DNA of 12,741 nucleotides from Candidatus Accumulibacter sp. UBA704 (GTDB taxonomy: Bacteria > Pseudomonadota > Gammaproteobacteria > Burkholderiales > Rhodocyclaceae): assembly GCA_002304785.1 (NCBI GenBank), contig DBMG01000067.1:2903-15643 (forward strand), in the 5' to 3' direction. The notes beneath the pieces were generated by a model. The model did no database searches. It worked only from the letters and a program-made list of their open reading frames with translations, and was not told where the DNA came from. Of this stretch, positions 10,440 through 12,741 are shown piece after piece. Each line of letters begins with the position of its first letter. Position 1 is the stretch's first letter. Made by a program: the position numbers and the translations under genes.

Positions 10440-11129
10440 CTACAACGAGGCCGAATCGACGCGCACCCCGGGACCCATCGTGCTCGAGACAGCGATTTTC
10501 CTGAGATACTGGCCTTTTGAACTGGCCGGTTTGGCTTTGGTCAGCGCATCGATAAGCGCCTTGAGGTTTTGCTCTAACTGCTCGACCTCAAAGGAAGCTC
10601 GACCGATCGTGCTGTGCACAATACCGCCCTTGTCCGTTCGGTATTGAACCTGACCGGCCTTGGCATTCTTCACGGCTCCAGCCACATCCATGGTAACGGT
10701 GCCCACCTTCGGGTTAGGCATCAGGCCTCTAGGACCAAGAATCTGTCCAAGCTGGCCGACCACTCGCATGGAGTCCGGCGTAGCAATGACGACATCGAAA
10801 TTCATGTTGCCGGCCTTGATATCGGCCGCCAGATCGTCAAAGCCGACGATGTCGGCGCCCGCGGCCTTGGCGGCTTCGGCCTTCTCGCCCTGGGCGAACA
10901 CGGCAACCCGAACAGTCTTGCCTGTTCCAGCGGGAAGAACCACGGAGCCGCGCACCAATTGGTCCGATTTGCGCGCATCGATACCCAAACAAACAGCGAC
11001 GTCGATGGATTCGTTGAACTTGGCGGTGGCGAACTCCTTGGCCATCTTCAGAGCTTCAGCGACCGGATAATTCTTGTTGCGATCAATCTTGCCTTGCACA
11101 GCCTTTTGGCGTTTGGTCACAGCGGACAT
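10440..11129 (-). CDS. rplA: 50S ribosomal protein L1
   Basis: L1 forms the mobile L1 stalk at the ribosomal E site and, in Proteobacteria, binds the rplKA leader to repress its own operon. I chose the ATG at 11127-11129 (MSAVTKRQKAVQGKI), giving 229 residues, close to the usual 230-235. GGAGGGG stands upstream inside the end of rplK, and only one base separates the rplK stop from this ATG, so the two are translationally coupled. The signature GLMPNPKVGTVT begins at 135, and the conserved C-terminal block MGPGVRVD is at 218-225. The upstream in-frame ATG-equivalent at 11195 would overlap rplK and lacks family support. Intact. Confidence 0.98.
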   Translation of the reverse strand: MSAVTKRQKAVQGKIDRNKNYPVAEALKMAKEFATAKFNESIDVAVCLGIDARKSDQLVRGSVVLPAGTGKTVRVAVFAQGEKAEAAKAAGADIVGFDDLAADIKAGNMNFDVVIATPDSMRVVGQLGQILGPRGLMPNPKVGTVTMDVAGAVKNAKAGQVQYRTDKGGIVHSTIGRASFEVEQLEQNLKALIDALTKAKPASSKGQYLRKIAVSSTMGPGVRVDSASL

Positions 11130-11130
11130 G

Positions 11131-11562
11131 TCAGAGCCCCTCCACGGTAATACCCATCGAACGGGCGCTTCCAGCAATGGTACGCACGGCGGCATCCATA
11201 TCGGCGGCCGTCAGATCCGGCATTTTCTGGGTAGCAATCGCCTCGCACTGAGCGCGCGTCAGCTTGCCAACCTTGTCCGTATGCGGCCGCTGGCTGCCTT
11301 TCTGAACACCCGCCGCCTTCTTGATCAGAATGGTCGCGGGAGGCGTCTTCATGATGAAGGTGAAGCTCTTGTCCGCGTAGGCAGTAATCACCACCGGGAT
11401 CGGCAGACCCGGCTCTACGCCTTGTGTCTGGGCGTTGAACGCCTTGCAGAACTCCATGATATTGAGGCCGCGCTGACCGAGCGCCGGACCAATCGGGGGC
11501 GAAGGATTAGCCTTGCCCGCCGGCACTTGCAGCTTGATGAAGCCGACAATTTTCTTTGCCAC
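11131..11562 (-). CDS. rplK: 50S ribosomal protein L11
   Basis: L11 binds the GTPase-associated centre of 23S rRNA and takes part in factor turnover and in RelA activation. The 143 residues match the family length (142 in E. coli). The N-terminal domain carries the proline-rich segment at 20-26 (PSPPIGP), with Pro22, Pro23 and Pro26 near the thiostrepton site. The C-terminal RNA-binding domain ends with the conserved RTIAGSARSMGI (127-138). The start codon is GTG (11560-11562), preceded by AAAGGAG at seven bases. No ATG start is possible without losing the conserved MAKKIVGFIKLQ beginning. It pairs with rplA as one translational unit. Confidence 0.98.
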   Translation of the reverse strand: MAKKIVGFIKLQVPAGKANPSPPIGPALGQRGLNIMEFCKAFNAQTQGVEPGLPIPVVITAYADKSFTFIMKTPPATILIKKAAGVQKGSQRPHTDKVGKLTRAQCEAIATQKMPDLTAADMDAAVRTIAGSARSMGITVEGL

Positions 11563-11580
11563 GGTTATACTCCTTTAAAC

Positions 11581-11611
11581 GGGTAGTAGCGCGCCATTTC
11601 GTGACGCTCCC
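11581..11611 (-). promoter_or_regulatory. Foldable leader just upstream of rplK (possible L1 target)
   Basis: On the minus strand GGGAGCG can pair with CGCT and CCC, leaving an ACTA bulge on one side (AGCG with CGCT, GGG with CCC), around a 13-nt loop. It ends about 18 nt before the GTG and close to the ribosome binding site. In E. coli L1 represses rplKA by binding a structured site here. I cannot confirm that this fold is the L1 site. Confidence 0.3.
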
Positions 11612-11639
11612 CAAAACAACAAATGCGACGTGAAGTCGC
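11612..11639 (-). terminator. Weak hairpin followed by a U-rich stretch after nusG
   Basis: Five perfect pairs (GCGAC, 11625-11629, with GTCGC, 11635-11639) close a 5-nt loop. The minus strand then reads ATTTGTTGTTTT. The stem is short, so this would be a weak or partial terminator between secE-nusG and rplK. In E. coli a promoter also lies in this gap; I see no convincing one here. Confidence 0.3.
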
Positions 11640-11686
11640 TCCATTCAGACGCGCTGCCGAAGGCATGCGCCTCGTTCGAAGTTAGA

Positions 11687-12220
11687 TCAGGCTTTCTCAA
11701 CCTGCCCAAATTCGAGTTCAACGGGCGTGGCACGACCAAAAATGGTCACCGACACGCGCAATCGATTCTTTTCGTAGTTGACCTGCTCGACCGAACCGTG
11801 AAAATCGGTAAACGGCCCTTCCTTGACGCGAACAATTTCCCCCGGCTCGAACAGCACCTTGGGCCTCGGTTTTTCCACGCCGTCCAGCATCTGCTGCATG
11901 ATTTTCTCGACTTCCTTCTCGGAAATCGGGGTCGGTTTGTTGGCAGTACCGCCAACAAAGCCGGTCACCTTGGGCGTGCTCTTTACGAGATGCCAGGACT
12001 CATCGTTCATTTCCATTTCCACCAGCACGTAGCCGGGGAAAAACTTGCGCTCGGAAATGCTCTTCTGACCTTGTTTCAGTTCCACGACCTCTTCGACCGG
12101 GACCAGTACACGACCAAAGAGATCTTGCATTCCATGACGCTGAATACGCTCGACGAGCGCACGCTGCACGCTTTTCTCAAAGCCCGAATAGGCGTGTACA
12201 ACATACCAGCGCTTGCTCAT
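11687..12220 (-). CDS. nusG: Transcription termination/antitermination factor NusG
   Basis: NusG binds the beta-prime clamp of elongating RNA polymerase, suppresses pausing, and through its KOW domain contacts Rho or ribosomal protein S10. I chose the ATG at 12218-12220 (MSKRWYVVHAYSGFEKSVQ), giving 177 residues (181 in E. coli). The NGN domain covers about 1-115, with KFFPGYVLVEM at 59-69. The KOW domain is about 125-177, beginning FEPGEIVRVKEGPF. GGAG lies seven bases upstream within secE. The start codon shares its A with the last base of the secE TAA, so translational coupling is likely. No anomalies. Confidence 0.98.
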   Translation of the reverse strand: MSKRWYVVHAYSGFEKSVQRALVERIQRHGMQDLFGRVLVPVEEVVELKQGQKSISERKFFPGYVLVEMEMNDESWHLVKSTPKVTGFVGGTANKPTPISEKEVEKIMQQMLDGVEKPRPKVLFEPGEIVRVKEGPFTDFHGSVEQVNYEKNRLRVSVTIFGRATPVELEFGQVEKA

Positions 12221-12570
12221 TACTTTCTCCACCCAAGAACCAGTTCGTACAACACCCACTCCAGACTCTTGTCAGTCAACCAGAGAAAGACGGCCATAAT
12301 GAAAACGAACGCGAACACCAAGCCGGTCGTTTGCAAGGTTTCCTTTTGGGTTGGCCAAACGACTTTCTTTGCTTCGTTGGCCGCTTCTTTTGCGAAATCA
12401 AAGAATTGACGGCCCGGCTCGGTTTGCCAGGCCACAGCTGCGGAGAGCCCGAATCCGGCAATCACCGCCAGCACCCGCAAAATCATTGCCTGTTCGGAAA
12501 GAAGATAGAAGCCGACAATTCCGGCGACCAGCAATAGCAGCGCCAACGCAAACTTGATTTTATCGGCCAT
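12220..12570 (-). CDS. secE: Preprotein translocase subunit SecE
   Basis: SecE clamps the SecY channel in the inner membrane and is essential for protein export. The 116 residues resemble the three-helix enterobacterial form rather than the short single-helix form. The predicted membrane segments are about 7-24, 30-48 and 84-100. Between the second and third lies the conserved cytoplasmic amphipathic helix, FFDFAKEAANEAKKV, and the VVWPTQKETLQTT motif with Trp72, Pro73 and Glu77. The ATG at 12568-12570 is the only sensible start, yet the bases before it (AGCTGACGAA) show no good Shine-Dalgarno. It begins 23 nt after the tRNA-Trp 3' end and overlaps nusG by one base. Confidence 0.96.
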   Translation of the reverse strand: MADKIKFALALLLLVAGIVGFYLLSEQAMILRVLAVIAGFGLSAAVAWQTEPGRQFFDFAKEAANEAKKVVWPTQKETLQTTGLVFAFVFIMAVFLWLTDKSLEWVLYELVLGWRK

Positions 12571-12593
12571 TTCGTCAGCTAAAAATGTAATTA

Positions 12594-12669
12594 TGGCAGG
12601 GGCAGAGGGAATCGAACCCCCAACCTTCGGTTTTGGAGACCGACGCTCTGCCAGTTGAGCTATACCCCT
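12594..12669 (-). tRNA. tRNA-Trp (anticodon CCA)
   Basis: The 76-nt gene runs from AGGGGTA to an encoded CCA end (12594-12596), with G as the discriminator base. The acceptor stem pairs AGGGGTA with TGCCCCT (one G-U). The D arm has AGCTC with GAGC, the anticodon loop reads CTCCAAA with anticodon CCA, and the T loop is TTCGATT within a GGGGG/CCCTC-type stem. It lies between tuf and secE, as usual in Betaproteobacteria. With only 49 bp to tuf and no clear promoter, it is probably cut out of a tuf-tRNA-secE transcript by RNase P and 3' processing enzymes. Confidence 0.97.
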
Positions 12670-12683
12670 GCAGCAGAGACTCC

Positions 12684-12705
12684 GGGCACCCCACCAGGGA
12701 TGCCC
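12684..12705 (-). promoter_or_regulatory. Hairpin between tuf and tRNA-Trp
   Basis: GGGCA (12684-12688) pairs with TGCCC (12701-12705), and CCC with GGG just inside, with one bulged base, giving about eight pairs around a short loop. No T-run follows on the minus strand, so it does not look like an intrinsic terminator. It may stabilise the 3' end of the tuf mRNA after tRNA processing. Confidence 0.4.
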
Positions 12706-12718
12706 TCGCCTTGATCCT

Positions 12719-12741
12719 TTACTCGATAATTTTTGCGACGA
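12719..12741 (-). CDS. tuf: Elongation factor Tu, last codons (runs off the window)
   Basis: Only seven full codons are visible: they read VAKIIE followed by TAA (12719-12721), preceded by two bases of another codon. EF-Tu of Betaproteobacteria commonly ends VVAKIIE, and tuf is the expected neighbour upstream of tRNA-Trp and secE. EF-Tu delivers aminoacyl-tRNA to the ribosome. The call rests on this short tail plus conserved gene order. A second tuf copy would be expected downstream of rpsL in the str operon, outside the window. Confidence 0.85.

Noticed and set aside
11130..11195. Longer N-terminus for rplA
   Set aside because: It would overlap the end of rplK by 65 bases. The added residues are unlike L1, whereas the ATG at 11127-11129 has a good ribosome binding site.

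Overview
This window is a piece of core bacterial chromosome carrying the conserved transcription and translation cluster tuf – tRNA-Trp – secE – nusG – rplK – rplA – rplJ – rplL – rpoB – rpoC – rpsL. Every gene lies on the minus strand, so transcription runs from the high-coordinate end to the low one. The gene order, with tRNA-Trp between an EF-Tu gene and secE and with rpsL directly after rpoC, is typical of Betaproteobacteria. The protein sequences (beta-type RpoB and RpoC, L10 starting MGLNLDEKK) fit that class. A Rhodocyclales-like organism is my best guess, but this rests on memory of related sequences and not on a search.

Layout from upstream (right) to downstream (left): the last codons of tuf (12719-12741); a small hairpin; tRNA-Trp (12594-12669); secE and nusG, which share one base; a 124-bp gap with possible leader structures; rplK and rplA, one base apart; a 270-bp gap holding a recognisable L10 (rplJ) leader RNA; rplJ and rplL; a 273-bp gap that starts with a strong terminator-like hairpin (the expected rplL-rpoB attenuator) and holds two further foldable segments; rpoB; a 93-bp gap with an 8-bp hairpin; rpoC; and a 168-bp gap with a good sigma70-type promoter, a GC-rich hairpin and a nested hairpin beside the rpsL ribosome binding site. 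The first 64 codons of rpsL close the window. No gap exceeds 300 bp.

The genes work together. SecE is part of the protein-export channel. NusG, RpoB and RpoC are the elongation factor and the two large subunits of RNA polymerase. L11, L1, L10 and L7/L12 build the ribosomal L1 stalk and the factor-binding stalk. S12 is at the decoding centre. EF-Tu and tRNA-Trp serve translation. All full genes look intact, with catalytic and metal-binding residues in place.

I see no mobile element, CRISPR array, toxin-antitoxin pair, defence system or other accessory gene, and I do not think a new multi-gene system is present. The points worth a second look are in the leaders and spacers: the rpsL promoter overlapping the rpoC stop codon, the structured rpsL leader, mutually exclusive pairings upstream of rpoB, and secE without a clear ribosome binding site. 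In the proteins, the main one is an approximately 70-residue insertion in RpoB relative to E. coli.
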